NCBI RefSeq assembly: GCF_000003605.2
Contig: NW_003124212.1
Span: 1 to 15,759 of the forward strand
Reading direction: 5' to 3'
Length of the DNA stretch: 15,759 bases
Source of the DNA: Saccoglossus kowalevskii
Taxonomy: Eukaryota; Hemichordata; Enteropneusta; Harrimaniidae
In this document: positions 1-9,982 of the stretch, piece by piece
How positions within the stretch are numbered: position 1 is the first letter of the stretch
Layout of the letters: each line of letters starts with the position of its first letter
The notes under the pieces: model-generated
The model's database searches: none
Seen by the model: the letters and a program-made list of their open reading frames with translations, nothing else
Told to the model about the DNA's origin: nothing
Translations under genes and position numbers: made by a program

Positions 1-501
1 TCATATTCATTTCTATATGCTATCTATATGTTTTGCCGCGTGTACATACGCAGTGACTGGCTGGCAAATTAACTGTATTCATTTCTATAGGCCATCTATA
101 CGTTTTGCGACGTGTACATACGCCGTGACTGGCTAGCAAATGGACCCTATTCATTTCTATAGGCTATCTGTATGTTTTGCGACGTGTACATACGCAGTGA
201 TTGGCTGGCAAATTAACTGTATTCATTTCTATAGGCCGTCTATATTTTTTGCGACGTGTACATACGCAGTGACTGGCTGGCAATTGGACCCTATTCATTT
301 CTATAGGCCATCTATTTGTTTTGTGTGCATGTACATACGCAGTGACTGGCTGGCAAATGGACCCTATTCATTTCTATATGCCATCTATATGTTTTGCGAC
401 GTGTACATACGCAGCGACTGGATGGCAAATGGACCCTATTCATTTCTATAGGCCATCTATATGTTTTGCGACGTGTATATACGCAGTGACTGGCTGGCAA
501 A

Positions 502-790
502 TTAACTGTATTCATTTCTATATGTCATCTATATGTTTTGCGTCGTTTACAGACGGAATGACTGGCTGGCAAATAGACCCTATTCATTTCTATAGGCCAC
601 CTATATGTTTTGCGACGTGATCATGCGCAATGACTGGCTTGCATATGAACCCTATTCATTTCTATAGGCCATCTATATGTTTTGCGACGTGTACATACGC
701 AATGACTGGCTGGCCAATGGACCCCACTCATTTCTATAGGCCATCTATACGTTTTGTGTGCATGTACATACGCACAGACTGGCTGGTAAA
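502..790 (+). repeat. Four-monomer partial HOR (types B-C-D-E), 289 bp
   Basis: The order is B (starts TTAACTGTATTC, contains GCGTCGTTTACA), C (ATAGACCC, GGCCACCTATATG, GTGATCATGCGC), D (CTTGCATATGAACCC) and E (CCAATGGACCCCACTC, 73-base form, ending CGCACAGACTGGCTGGTAAA). The length is three times 72 plus 73. It is the same lead-in half-unit that precedes the full HOR at 4974, 7502 and 15082. This copy has private changes near 550 (CAGACGGAATG) and 620 (GTGATCATG). Confidence 0.85.
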
Positions 791-1440
791 TGGCCCCTAT
801 TCATTTCTATATGCTATCTATATATTTTGCCACGTGTACATACGCAGTGACTGGCTGGCAAATTAACTGTATTCATTTCTATATGTCATCTATATGTTTT
901 GCGTCGTTTACATACGCAATGACTGGCTGGCAAATAGACCCTATTCATTTCTATAGGCCACCTATATGTTTTGCGACGTGTTCACGCGCAATGACTGGCT
1001 TGCATATGAACCCTATTCATTTCTATAGGTCATCTATATGTTTTGCGACGTGTACATACGCAATGACTGGCTAGCCAATGGACCCCACTCATTTCTATAG
1101 GCCATCTATACGTTTTGTGTGCATGTACATACGCACTGACTGGCTGGTAAATTAACTGTATTCATTTCTATATGTCATCTATATGTTTTGCGTCGTTTAC
1201 ATACGCAATGACTGGCTGGCAAATAGACCCTATTCATTTCAAAAGGCCACCTATATGTTTTGCGACGTGTTCATGCGCAATGACTGGCTTGCATATGAAC
1301 CCTATTCATTTCTATAGGTCATCTATATGTTTTGCGACGTGTACATACGAAATGACTGGCTGGCCAATGGACCCCACTCATTTCTATAGGCCATCTATAC
1401 GTTTTGTGTGCATGTACATACGCACTGACTGGCTGGTAAA
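791..1440 (+). repeat. 650-bp higher-order repeat, complete unit (A-B-C-D-E-B-C-D-E)
   Basis: This is a nine-monomer unit: seven of 72 and two of 73 bases, totalling 650. Type A is marked by CTATATGCTATC and GCCACGTGTACA; B to E are as in the 289-base half-unit. The next A monomer begins exactly 650 bases later. Private variants include TGGCCCC at the start, TATATATTTTGCC in A, TTTCAAAAGGCC in the second C, and TACGAAATG in the second D. The homologous HOR copies at 5263 and 7791 have TTTCAATAGGCC at the C position. Confidence 0.88.
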
Positions 1441-1802
1441 TGGACCCTATTCATTTCTATATGCTATCTATATGTTTTGCCACGTGTACATACGCAGTGA
1501 CTGGCTGGCAAATTAACTGTATTCATTTCTATATGTCATCTATATGTTCTGCGTCGTTTACATACGCAATGACTGGCTGGCAAATAGACCCTATTCATTT
1601 CTATAGGCCACCTATATGTTTTGCGACGTGTTCATGCGCAATGACTGGCTTGCATATTAACCCTATTCATTTCTATAGGTCATCTATATGTTTTGCGACG
1701 TGTACATACGCAATGACTGGCTGGCCAATGGACCCCACTCATTTCTATAGGCCCATCTATACGTTTTGTGTGCATGTACATACGCACTGACTGGCTGGTA
1801 AA
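1441..1802 (+). repeat. Truncated HOR unit (A-B-C-D-E), 362 bp
   Basis: Five monomers in HOR order are followed directly by another A-like monomer, so the second B-C-D-E is missing. The length is 361 expected plus one inserted C (AGGCCCATC at 1750-1757). Type B carries GTTCTGCGTCG and D carries CATATTAACCC. The shared GTTCTGCG links it to the units at 5913 and 15371. Confidence 0.85.
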
Positions 1803-2636
1803 CGGACCCTATTCATTTCTATATGCTATCTATATGTTTTGCCACGTGTACATACGCAGGGACTGGCTGGCAAATTAACTGTATTCATTTCTATAGGCCA
1901 TCTATACGTTTTGCGACGTGTACATACGCCGTGACTGGCTAGCAAATGGACCCTATTCATTTCCATAGGATATCTGTATGTTTTGCGACGTGTACATACG
2001 CAGTGATTGGCTGGCAAATTAACTGTATTCATTTCTATAGGCCGTCTATATGTTTTGCGACGTGTACATACGCAGTGACTGGCTGGCAATTGGACCCTAT
2101 TCATTTCTATAGGCCATCTATTTGTTTTGTGTGCATGTACATACGCAGTGACTGGCTGGCAAATGGACCCTATTCATTTCTATATGTCATCTATATGTTT
2201 TGCGACGTGTACATACGCAGCGACTGGCTGGCAAATTAACTGTATTCATTTCTATAGGCCATCTATACGTTTTGCGACGTGTACATACACAGTGACTGGC
2301 TGGCAAATGGACCCTATTCATTTATGTAGACCATCTATATGTTTTGCGACGTGTACATACACAGTAACTGGCTGGCAATTGGAACCTATTCATTTCTATA
2401 GGCAATCTATTTGTTTTGTGTGCATGTACATACGCAGTGACTGGCTGGCAATTGGACCCTATTCATTTCTATAGGCCATCCATATATTTTGCGACGTGTA
2501 CATACACAGTAACTGGCTGGCAATTGGACCCTATTCATTTCTATAGGCCATCTATTTGTTTTGTGTGCATGTACATACGCAGTGACTGGCTGGCAAATGG
2601 ACCCTATTCATTTCTATATGCCATCTATATGTTTTG
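1803..2636 (+). repeat. Mixed-monomer block, copy 1 (near-identical to 6563-7396)
   Basis: It starts with an A monomer beginning CGGACCC and continues through an ordered set of distinct monomers. These include one with TTTCCATAGGATATCTGTATG, one with GTGATTGGCTGG, one with TTTATGTAGACC, and several 73-base units. At an offset of 4,760 bases I found only one difference (G/T at 1860 versus 6620) in the parts I compared line by line. The match ends near 2637. Several monomers carry CTAGCAAATGG, which puts a TAG stop in the otherwise open forward frame. Confidence 0.88.
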
Positions 2637-3107
2637 TGACGTGTACATACGCAGCAACTGGCTAGCAAATTGCCCCTATTCATTTCTACAGGCCATCTAT
2701 ATGTTTTGCGACGTGCATATACGCAGTGACTGGCTGGCAAATTAACTGTATTCATTTCTATATGTCATCTATATGTTTTGCGTCGTTTACATACGCAGTG
2801 ACTGGCTGGCAAATAGAACCTATTCATTTCTATAGGCCACCTATATGTTTTGCGACGTGTTCATGCGCAATGACTGGCTTGCATATGAACCCTATTAATT
2901 TCTATAGGCCATCTATATGTTTTGCGACGTGTACATACGCAATGACTGGCTTGCATATGAACCCTATTAATTTCTATAGGCCATCTATATGTTTTGCGAC
3001 GTGTACATACGCAATGACTGGCTGGCAAATGGACACTATTCATTTCTATAGGCAATCTATACATTTTGTGTGCATGTACATACGCAGTGACTGGCTGGCA
3101 AATGAAC
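1891..3107 (+). repeat. Large duplicated segment, copy 1 (pairs with 12856-14072)
   Basis: Roughly 1.2 kb is repeated at a constant offset of 10,965 bases. The differences I noted are about eight substitutions (for example ACGCC/ACGCA near 1929, GATTGG/GACTGG near 2003, CAACTGG/CGACTGG near 2655, ATAGAACC/ATAGACCC near 2818, TACATTTT/TATGTTTT near 3061). There is no internal indel, so identity is about 99%. It overlaps the 1803-2636 block but extends past it, so the two pairings record different exchange events. Confidence 0.85.
2886..3029 (+). repeat. Tandem duplication of a single D-type monomer
   Basis: Two successive monomers share TGAACCCTATTAATTTC and the following sequence, and both are preceded by GGCTTGCATA. 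The related stretches at 3966 and 10456 have a single copy, with TTTATTTC instead. The same doubled pair is present at 13851-13994, so the duplication predates the 10,965-offset segmental copy. Confidence 0.82.
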
Positions 3108-3319
3108 CCTATTCATTTCTATAGGTTATCTATATGTTTTGCCACGTGTACATACGCCGTGACTGGCTGGCAAATGAACTCTATTCATTTCTATAGGCCA
3201 TCTATACGTTTTGCGACGTGTACATACGCCGTGACTGGCTGGCAAATGGACCCTATTCATTTCTATAGGCCGTCTATATGTTTTGCGACGTGTACATACG
3301 CATTGACTGGCTGGCAATT

Positions 3320-3450
3320 GGACCCTATTCATTTCAATAGGGCATCTATATGTTTTGCGACGTGTACATACCCAGTGACTGGCTGGCAATTGGACCCTAT
3401 TCATTTTCTATAGACCATCTATACGTTTTGTGTGCATGTACATACGCAGT
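3320..3450 (+). repeat. Monomer pair with CAATAGGGCATC and ACCCAGTGAC, also at about 4318-4446
   Basis: The rare variants TTTCAATAGGGCATC and CATACCCAGTGAC occur together only here and near 4337-4383. Each is followed by a 73-base monomer with CTATAGACCATCTATACG. The 3,320 copy has an extra T (TTCATTTTCTATAG near 3405). The next monomer, near 3462, lacks one base (GGCAATGGACC). The pair is separated by about 1 kb and is a local duplication. Confidence 0.75.
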
Positions 3451-3494
3451 GACTGGCTGGCAATGGACCCTATTCATTTGTATAGGCCATCTAT

Positions 3495-4155
3495 ATGTTT
3501 TGCGACGTGTACATACACAGTGACTGGCTGGCAATTGGACCCTATTCATTTCTATAGGCCATCTATATGATTTGCGACGTGTACATACACAGTAACTGGC
3601 TGGCTATTGGACCCTATTCATTTCTATAGGCCATCTATTTGTTTTGTGTGCATGTACATACGCAGTGACTGGCTGGCAAATGGACCCTATTCATTTCTAT
3701 ATGCCATCTATATGTTTTGCGACGTGTACATACTCAGCGACTGGCTGGCAAATGGCCCCTATTCATTTCTACAGGCCATCTATATGTTTTGCGACGTGCA
3801 TATACGCAGTGACTGGCTGGCAAATTAACTGTATTCATTTCTATATGTCATCTATATGTTTTGCGTCGTTTACATACGCAGTGACTGGCTGGCAAATAGA
3901 CCCTATTCATTTCTATAGGCCACCTATATGTTTTGCGACGTGTTCATGCGCAATGACTGGCTTGCATATGAACCCTATTTATTTCTATAGGCCATCTATA
4001 TGTTTTGCGACGTGTACATACGCAATGACTGGCTGGCAAATGGACCCTATTCATTTCTATAGGCCATCTATATGTATTGTGACATGTACATACGCAATGA
4101 CTGGCTGGCAAATGGACACTATTCATTTCTATAGGCCATCTATACGTTTTGTGTG
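3495..4155 (+). repeat. Mixed block gamma, copy 1 (pairs with 9983-10643)
   Basis: At an offset of 6,488 bases this segment matches 9983-10643, including the rare variants TATATGATTTGCG, GGCTGGCTATTGG, ATGCATAT-type changes (GACGTGCATATACG) and TATGTATTG. The two copies differ in about ten positions, concentrated near the right end. A shorter relative lies at 11040-11500. Confidence 0.82.
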
Positions 4156-4179
4156 CATGTACATACGCAGTGACTGGCT

Positions 4180-4262
4180 GACAAATGAACCCTATCATTT
4201 CATAGCATCTATACGTTTGCGACTTGTACATACGCCGTGACTGCTGACAAATGACCCTATTC
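4180..4262 (+). repeat. Degenerate monomer with clustered one-base deletions
   Basis: Within one unit I count several separate short losses relative to the consensus: CCCTATCATTTCATAGCATC in place of the longer CCCTATTCATTTCTATAGGCCATC, CGTTTGCG for CGTTTTGCG, GACTGCTGAC for GACTGGCTGGC, and ATGACCC for ATGGACCC. It also has GACTTGTACA for GACGTGTACA. No other monomer in the window has so many losses. It may be a decayed copy or a low-quality consensus region. Confidence 0.8.
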
Positions 4263-4752
4263 ATTTCTATAGGTCATCTCTATGTTTTGCGACGTGTACA
4301 AACGCAGTGACTGGCTGGCAAATGGACCCTATTCATTTCAATAGGGCATCTATATGTTTTGCGACGTGTACATACCCAGTGACTGGCTGGCAATTGGACC
4401 CTATTCATTTCTATAGACCATCTATACGTTTTGTGTGCATGTACATACGCAGTGACTGGCTGGCAAATGGGCCCTATTTATTTCTATAGGCCATCTATAC
4501 GTTTTGTGTGCATGTACATACGCAGAGACTGGCTGGCAAATATACCGTATTCATTTCTATAGGCCATATATACGTTTTGCGACGTGTACATACGCAGTGA
4601 CTGGCTGGCAAATGGACCCTATTCATTTCTATAGGTCATCTATACGTTTTGCGACGTGTACATACGCAGTGACTGGCTGGCAAATTAACTGTATTCATTT
4701 CTATAGACCGTCTATATTTTTTGCGACGTGTACATACGCAGTGACTGGCTGG

Positions 4753-5262
4753 CAATTGGACCCTATTCATTTCTATAGGCCATCTATTTGTTTTGTGTGC
4801 ATGTACATACGCAGTGACTGGCTGGCAAATGGACCCTATTCATTTCTATATGCCATCTATATGTTTTGCGACGTGTACATACGCAGCGACTGGATGGCAA
4901 ATGGCCCCTATTCATTTCTACAGGCCATCTATATGTTTTGCGACGTGTATATACGCAGTGACTGGCTGGCAAATTAACTGTATTCATTTCGATATGTCAT
5001 CTATATGTTTTACGTCGTTTACATACGCAATGACTGGCTGGCAAATAGACCCTATTCATTTCTATAGGCCACCTATATGTTTTGCGACGTGTTCATGCGC
5101 AATGACTGGCTTGCATATGAACCCTATTCATTTCTATAGGCCATCTATATGTTTTGCGACGTGTACATACGCAATGACTGGCTGGCCAATGGACCCCACT
5201 CATTTCTATAGGCCATCTATACGTTTTGTGTGCATGTACATACGCACAGACTGGCTGGTAAA
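4753..5262 (+). repeat. Lead-in block to HOR, copy 1 (also 7281-7790 and 14861-15345)
   Basis: The same order of monomers, with the same rare variants GACTGGATGGCAAATGG, TTTCGATATGTC and GTTTTACGTCG, occurs at offsets 2,528 and 10,108. It ends with the B-C-D-E half-unit (4974-5262), whose E monomer reads CGCACAGAC. The three copies are essentially identical over the stretch I compared. Confidence 0.85.
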
Positions 5263-5912
5263 TGGACCCTATTCATTTCTATATGCTATCTATATGTTTT
5301 GCCACGTGTACATACGCAGTGACTGGCTGGCAAATTAACTGTATTCATTTCTATATGTCATCTATATGTTTTGCGTCGTTTACATACGCAATGACTGGCT
5401 GGCAAATAGACCCTATTCATTTCTATAGGCCACCTATATGTTTTGCGACGTGTTCACGCGCAATGACTGGCTTGCATATGAACCCTATTCATTTCTATAG
5501 GTCATCTATATGTTTTGCGACGTGTACATACGCAATGACTGGCTGGCCAATGGACCCCACTCATTTCTATAGGCCATCTATACGTTTTGTGTGCATGTAC
5601 ATACGCACTGGCTGGCTGGTAAATTAACTGTATTCATTTCTATATGTCATCTATATGTTTTGCGTCGTTTACATACGCAATGACTGGCTGGCAAATAGAC
5701 CCTATTCATTTCAATAGGCCACCTATATGTTTTGCGACGTGTTCATGCGCAATGACTGGCTTGCATATGAACCCTATTCATTTCTATAGGTCATCTATAT
5801 GTTTTGCGACGTGTACATACGCAATGACTGGCTGGCCAATGGACCCCACTCATTTCTATAGGCCATCTATACGTTTTGTGTGCATGTACATACGCACTGA
5901 CTGGCTGGTAAA
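5263..5912 (+). repeat. 650-bp higher-order repeat, complete unit
   Basis: The nine monomers are in the order A-B-C-D-E-B-C-D-E, with the next A exactly 650 bases later. Diagnostic variants are GTGTTCACGCGCAATG in the first C, CGCACTGGCTGGCTGG in the first E, and TTTCAATAGGCC in the second C. All three recur in the unit at 7791, which identifies that unit as its closest relative. Confidence 0.9.
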
Positions 5913-6562
5913 TGGACCCTATTCATTTCTATATGCTATCTATATGTTTTGCCACGTGTACATACGCAGTGACTGGCTGGCAAATTAACTGTATTCATTT
6001 CTATATGTCATCTATATGTTCTGCGTCGTTTACATACGCAATGACTGGCTGGCAAATAGACCCTATTCATTTCTATAGGCCACCTATATGTTTTGTGACG
6101 TGTTCATGCGCAATGACTGGCTTGCATATGAACCCTATTCATTTCTATAGGTCATCTATATGTTTTGCGACGTGTACATACGCAATGACTGGCTGGCCAA
6201 TGGACCCCACTCATTTCTATAGGCCATCTATACGTTTTGTGTGCATGTACATACGCACTGACTGGCTGGTAAATTAACTGTATTCATTTCTATATGTCAT
6301 CTATATGTTTTGCGTCGTTTACATACGCAATGACTGGCTGGCAAATAGACCCTATTCATTTCTATAGGCCACCTATATGTTTTGCGACGTGTTCATGCGC
6401 AATGACTGGCTTGCATATGAACCCTATTCATTTCTATAGGTCATCTATATGTTTTGCGACGTGTACATACGCAATGACTGGCTGGCCAATGGACCCCACT
6501 CATTTCTATAGGCCATCTATACGTTTTGTGTGCATGTACATACGCACTGACTGGCTGGTAAA
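5913..6562 (+). repeat. 650-bp higher-order repeat, complete unit
   Basis: This unit is tandem with the preceding one and in the same monomer order. Diagnostic variants are GTTCTGCGTCG in the first B and GTTTTGTGACGTGTTC in the first C. Both recur in the partial unit at 15371, and the second recurs at 8549. It is followed by an A monomer that begins CGGACCC and leads into the mixed block. Confidence 0.9.
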
Positions 6563-7396
6563 CGGACCCTATTCATTTCTATATGCTATCTATATGTTTT
6601 GCCACGTGTACATACGCAGTGACTGGCTGGCAAATTAACTGTATTCATTTCTATAGGCCATCTATACGTTTTGCGACGTGTACATACGCCGTGACTGGCT
6701 AGCAAATGGACCCTATTCATTTCCATAGGATATCTGTATGTTTTGCGACGTGTACATACGCAGTGATTGGCTGGCAAATTAACTGTATTCATTTCTATAG
6801 GCCGTCTATATGTTTTGCGACGTGTACATACGCAGTGACTGGCTGGCAATTGGACCCTATTCATTTCTATAGGCCATCTATTTGTTTTGTGTGCATGTAC
6901 ATACGCAGTGACTGGCTGGCAAATGGACCCTATTCATTTCTATATGTCATCTATATGTTTTGCGACGTGTACATACGCAGCGACTGGCTGGCAAATTAAC
7001 TGTATTCATTTCTATAGGCCATCTATACGTTTTGCGACGTGTACATACACAGTGACTGGCTGGCAAATGGACCCTATTCATTTATGTAGACCATCTATAT
7101 GTTTTGCGACGTGTACATACACAGTAACTGGCTGGCAATTGGAACCTATTCATTTCTATAGGCAATCTATTTGTTTTGTGTGCATGTACATACGCAGTGA
7201 CTGGCTGGCAATTGGACCCTATTCATTTCTATAGGCCATCCATATATTTTGCGACGTGTACATACACAGTAACTGGCTGGCAATTGGACCCTATTCATTT
7301 CTATAGGCCATCTATTTGTTTTGTGTGCATGTACATACGCAGTGACTGGCTGGCAAATGGACCCTATTCATTTCTATATGCCATCTATATGTTTTG
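6563..7396 (+). repeat. Mixed-monomer block, copy 2 (pairs with 1803-2636)
   Basis: It is almost base-for-base the same as 1803-2636 at an offset of 4,760. The left context also matches for a few monomers, apart from the one-base insertion at 1752-1754. Beyond 7397 the sequence follows the lead-in block (GATGGCAAATGG) and not the 2637 continuation. Confidence 0.88.
7140..7357 (+). repeat. 73-bp monomer subfamily, 73-72-73 run with 145-bp spacing
   Basis: Two 73-base monomers (7140-7212 and 7285-7357) flank one 72-base monomer (7213-7284). The 73-base form has TTTTGTGTGCATGTACAT where the 72-base form has TTTTGCGACGTGTACAT: one extra base and no CpG at these two sites. The extra base shifts the reading frame at every such copy. 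The same 145-base spacing (72+73) recurs near 2416/2561, 9125/9270, 12514/12659 and 13381/13526. About 45 monomers of this form are scattered through the window. Confidence 0.9.
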
Positions 7397-7790
7397 CGAC
7401 GTGTACATACGCAGCGACTGGATGGCAAATGGCCCCTATTCATTTCTACAGGCCATCTATATGTTTTGCGACGTGTATATACGCAGTGACTGGCTGGCAA
7501 ATTAACTGTATTCATTTCGATATGTCATCTATATGTTTTACGTCGTTTACATACGCAATGACTGGCTGGCAAATAGACCCTATTCATTTCTATAGGCCAC
7601 CTATATGTTTTGCGACGTGTTCATGCGCAATGACTGGCTTGCATATGAACCCTATTCATTTCTATAGGCCATCTATATGTTTTGCGACGTGTACATACGC
7701 AATGACTGGCTGGCCAATGGACCCCACTCATTTCTATAGGCCATCTATACGTTTTGTGTGCATGTACATACGCACAGACTGGCTGGTAAA
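7281..7790 (+). repeat. Lead-in block to HOR, copy 2
   Basis: It matches 4753-5262 at an offset of 2,528 and 14861-15345 at 7,580, including TTTCGATATGTC and GTTTTACGTCG. It overlaps the end of the 6563-7396 block, and the two histories meet in identical sequence around 7281-7396. Confidence 0.85.
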
Positions 7791-8439
7791 TGGACCCTAT
7801 TCATTTCTATATGCTATCTATATGTTTTGCCACGTGTACATACGCAGTGACTGGCTGGCAAATTAACTGTATTCATTTCTATATGTCATCTATATGTTTT
7901 GCGTCGTTTACATACGCAATGACTGGCTGGCAAATAGAGCCTATTCATTTCTATAGGCCACCTATATGTTTTGCGACGTGTTCACGCGCAATGACTGGCT
8001 TGCATATGAACCCTATTCATTTCTATAGGTCATCTATATGTTTTGCGACGTGTACATACGCAATGACTGGCTGGCCAATGGACCCCACTCATTTCTATAG
8101 GCCATCTATACGTTTTGTGTGCATGTACATACGCACTGGCTGGCTGGTAAATTAACTGTATTCATTTCTATATGTCATCTATATGTTTTGCGTCGTTTAC
8201 ATACGCAATGACTGGCTGGCAAATAGACCCTATTCATTTCAATAGGCCACCTATATGTTTTGCGACGTGTTCATGGCAATGACTGGCTTGCATATGAACC
8301 CTATTCATTTCTATAGGTCATCTATATGTTTTGCGACGTGTACATACGCAATGACTGGCTGGCCAATGGACCCCACTCATTTCTATAGGCCATCTATACG
8401 TTTTGTGTGCATGTACATACGCACTGACTGGCTGGTAAA
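7791..8439 (+). repeat. Higher-order repeat unit with one-base deletion, 649 bp
   Basis: It matches the unit at 5263 at an offset of 2,528. Differences include ATAGAGCC for ATAGACCC near 7936 and loss of one base in the second C monomer (GTTCATGGCAATG near 8270), after which the offset becomes 2,527. The order of nine monomers is intact. Confidence 0.88.
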
Positions 8440-8616
8440 TGGACCCTATTCATTTCTATATGCTATCTATATGTTTTGCCACGTGTACATACGCAGTGAC
8501 TGGCTGGCAAATAGACCCTATTCATTTCTATAGGCCACCTATATGTTTTGTGACGTGTTCATGCGCAATGACTGGCTTGCATATGAACCCTATTCATTTC
8601 TATAGGTCATCTATAC
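8440..8616 (+). repeat. Truncated HOR remnant ending in a chimeric D monomer
   Basis: An A monomer (8440-8511) is followed directly by C, so B is missing. C carries GTTTTGTGACG, as in the unit at 5913. The D monomer that follows keeps its own left half (CATATGAACCC, AGGTCATC) but continues as the mixed-block type (TATACG, TACGCCGTG, CTAGCAAATGG). The switch lies between positions 8607 and 8616. Confidence 0.85.
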
Positions 8617-9311
8617 GTTTTGCGACGTGTACATACGCCGTGACTGGCTAGCAAATGGACCCTATTCATTTCCATAGGAAATCTGTATGTTTTGCGACGT
8701 GTACATACGCAGTGATTGGCTGGCAAATTAACTGTATTCATTTCTATAGGCCGTCTATATGTTTTGCGACGTGTACATACGCAGTGACTGGCTGGCAATT
8801 GGACCCTATTCATTTCTATAGGCCATCTATTTGTTTTGTGTGCATGTACATACGCAGTGACTGGCTGGCAAATGGACCCTATTCATTTCTATATGTCATC
8901 TATATGTTTTGCGACGTGTACATACGCAGCGACTGGCTGGCAAATTAACTGTATTCATTTCTATAGGCCATCTATACGTTTTGCGACGTGTACATACACA
9001 GTGACTGGCTGGCAAATGGACCCTATTCATTTATGTAGACCATCTATATGTTTTGCGACGTGTACATACACAGTAACTGGCTGGCAATTGGAACCTATTC
9101 ATTTCTATAGGCAATCTATTTGTTTTGTGTGCATGTACATACGCAGTGACTGGCTGGCAATTGGACCCTATTCATTTCTATAGGCCATCCATATATTTTG
9201 CGACGTGTACATACACAGTAACTGGCTGGCAATTGGATCCTATTCATTTCTATAGGCCATCTATTTGTTTTGTGTGCATGTACATACGCAGTGACTGGCT
9301 GGCAAATGGAC
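8608..9311 (+). repeat. Mixed-monomer block, copy 3 (pairs with 6659-7362)
   Basis: The offset is 1,949 bases from copy 2. Only scattered differences were seen, for example GGAAATCTG for GGATATCTG near 8688 and GGATCC for GGACCC near 9237. The match ends abruptly at 9312, where the next monomer is degenerate. Confidence 0.87.
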
Positions 9312-9400
9312 CTATCATATTATATGTCATCTGTATGTTTTGCGACGTGTACATACGCAGTGACTGGCTGGCAAATGGACTTTATCATTTCTACAGGTCA
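9308..9400 (+). repeat. Degenerate monomers with net four-base loss
   Basis: The first unit reads TGGACCTATCATATTATATG, which is three bases shorter than the usual form over that stretch. The next reads GGACTTTATCATTTCTAC, one base shorter. The losses sum with one 73-base unit so that the open frame is re-entered, which by chance creates one of the longest open stretches here (9125-9739). They sit at the breakpoint where the 8608-9311 block ends. Confidence 0.75.
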
Positions 9401-9982
9401 TCTATATGTTTTGCGACGTGTACATACACAGTGACTGGCTGGCAATTGGACCCTATTCATTTCTATAGGCCATCTATATGTTTTGCGACGTGTACATACA
9501 CAGTAACTGGCTGGCAATTGGACCCTATTCATTTCTATAGGCCATCTATTTGTTTTGTGTGCATGTACATACGCAGTGACTGGCTGGCAAATGGACCCTA
9601 TTCATTTCTATATGCCATCTATATGTTTTGCGACGTGTACATACGCAGCGACTGGCTGGCAAATGGCCCCTATTCATTTCTACAGGCCATCTATATGTTT
9701 TGCGACGTGTATATACGCAGTGATTGGCTGGCAAATTAACTGTATTCATTTCTATATGTCATCTATATGTTTTGCGTCGTTTACATTCGCTGTGACTGGC
9801 TGGCAAATAGACCCTATTCATTTCTATAGGCATCCTATATGTTTTGCGACGTGTTCATGCGCAATGACTGGCTTGCATATGAACCCTATTCATTTCTATA
9901 GGCCATCTATATGTTTTGCGACGTGTACATACGCAATGACTGGCTGGCAAATGGACCCCACTCATTTCTACAGGTCATCTAT

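Noticed and set aside
3495-4155. Transposable element or insertion within the array as the cause of the gamma blocks
   Set aside because: The blocks consist only of satellite monomers, with no terminal inverted repeats, target-site duplications or foreign sequence at their edges.
3644-4240. A 198-residue forward open frame
   Set aside because: It has the same repeat peptide as elsewhere, begins at a TTG in a 73-base monomer and ends in the degenerate monomer. Block copies at 10132 and 11072 end at different places, so the length is not conserved.
6480-6520. CCAATGG in type E monomers as a CCAAT promoter element
   Set aside because: It is a single short match fixed by monomer identity, with no other promoter signals and no gene downstream.
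9125-9739. A 204-residue forward open frame that looks like a Cys-rich 24-residue-repeat protein
   Set aside because: It is the 72-base satellite read through; it depends on a TTG start and on chance frame restoration by indels at 9308-9400. The same DNA is open on other frames, and there is no start context, signal peptide or non-repeat domain.
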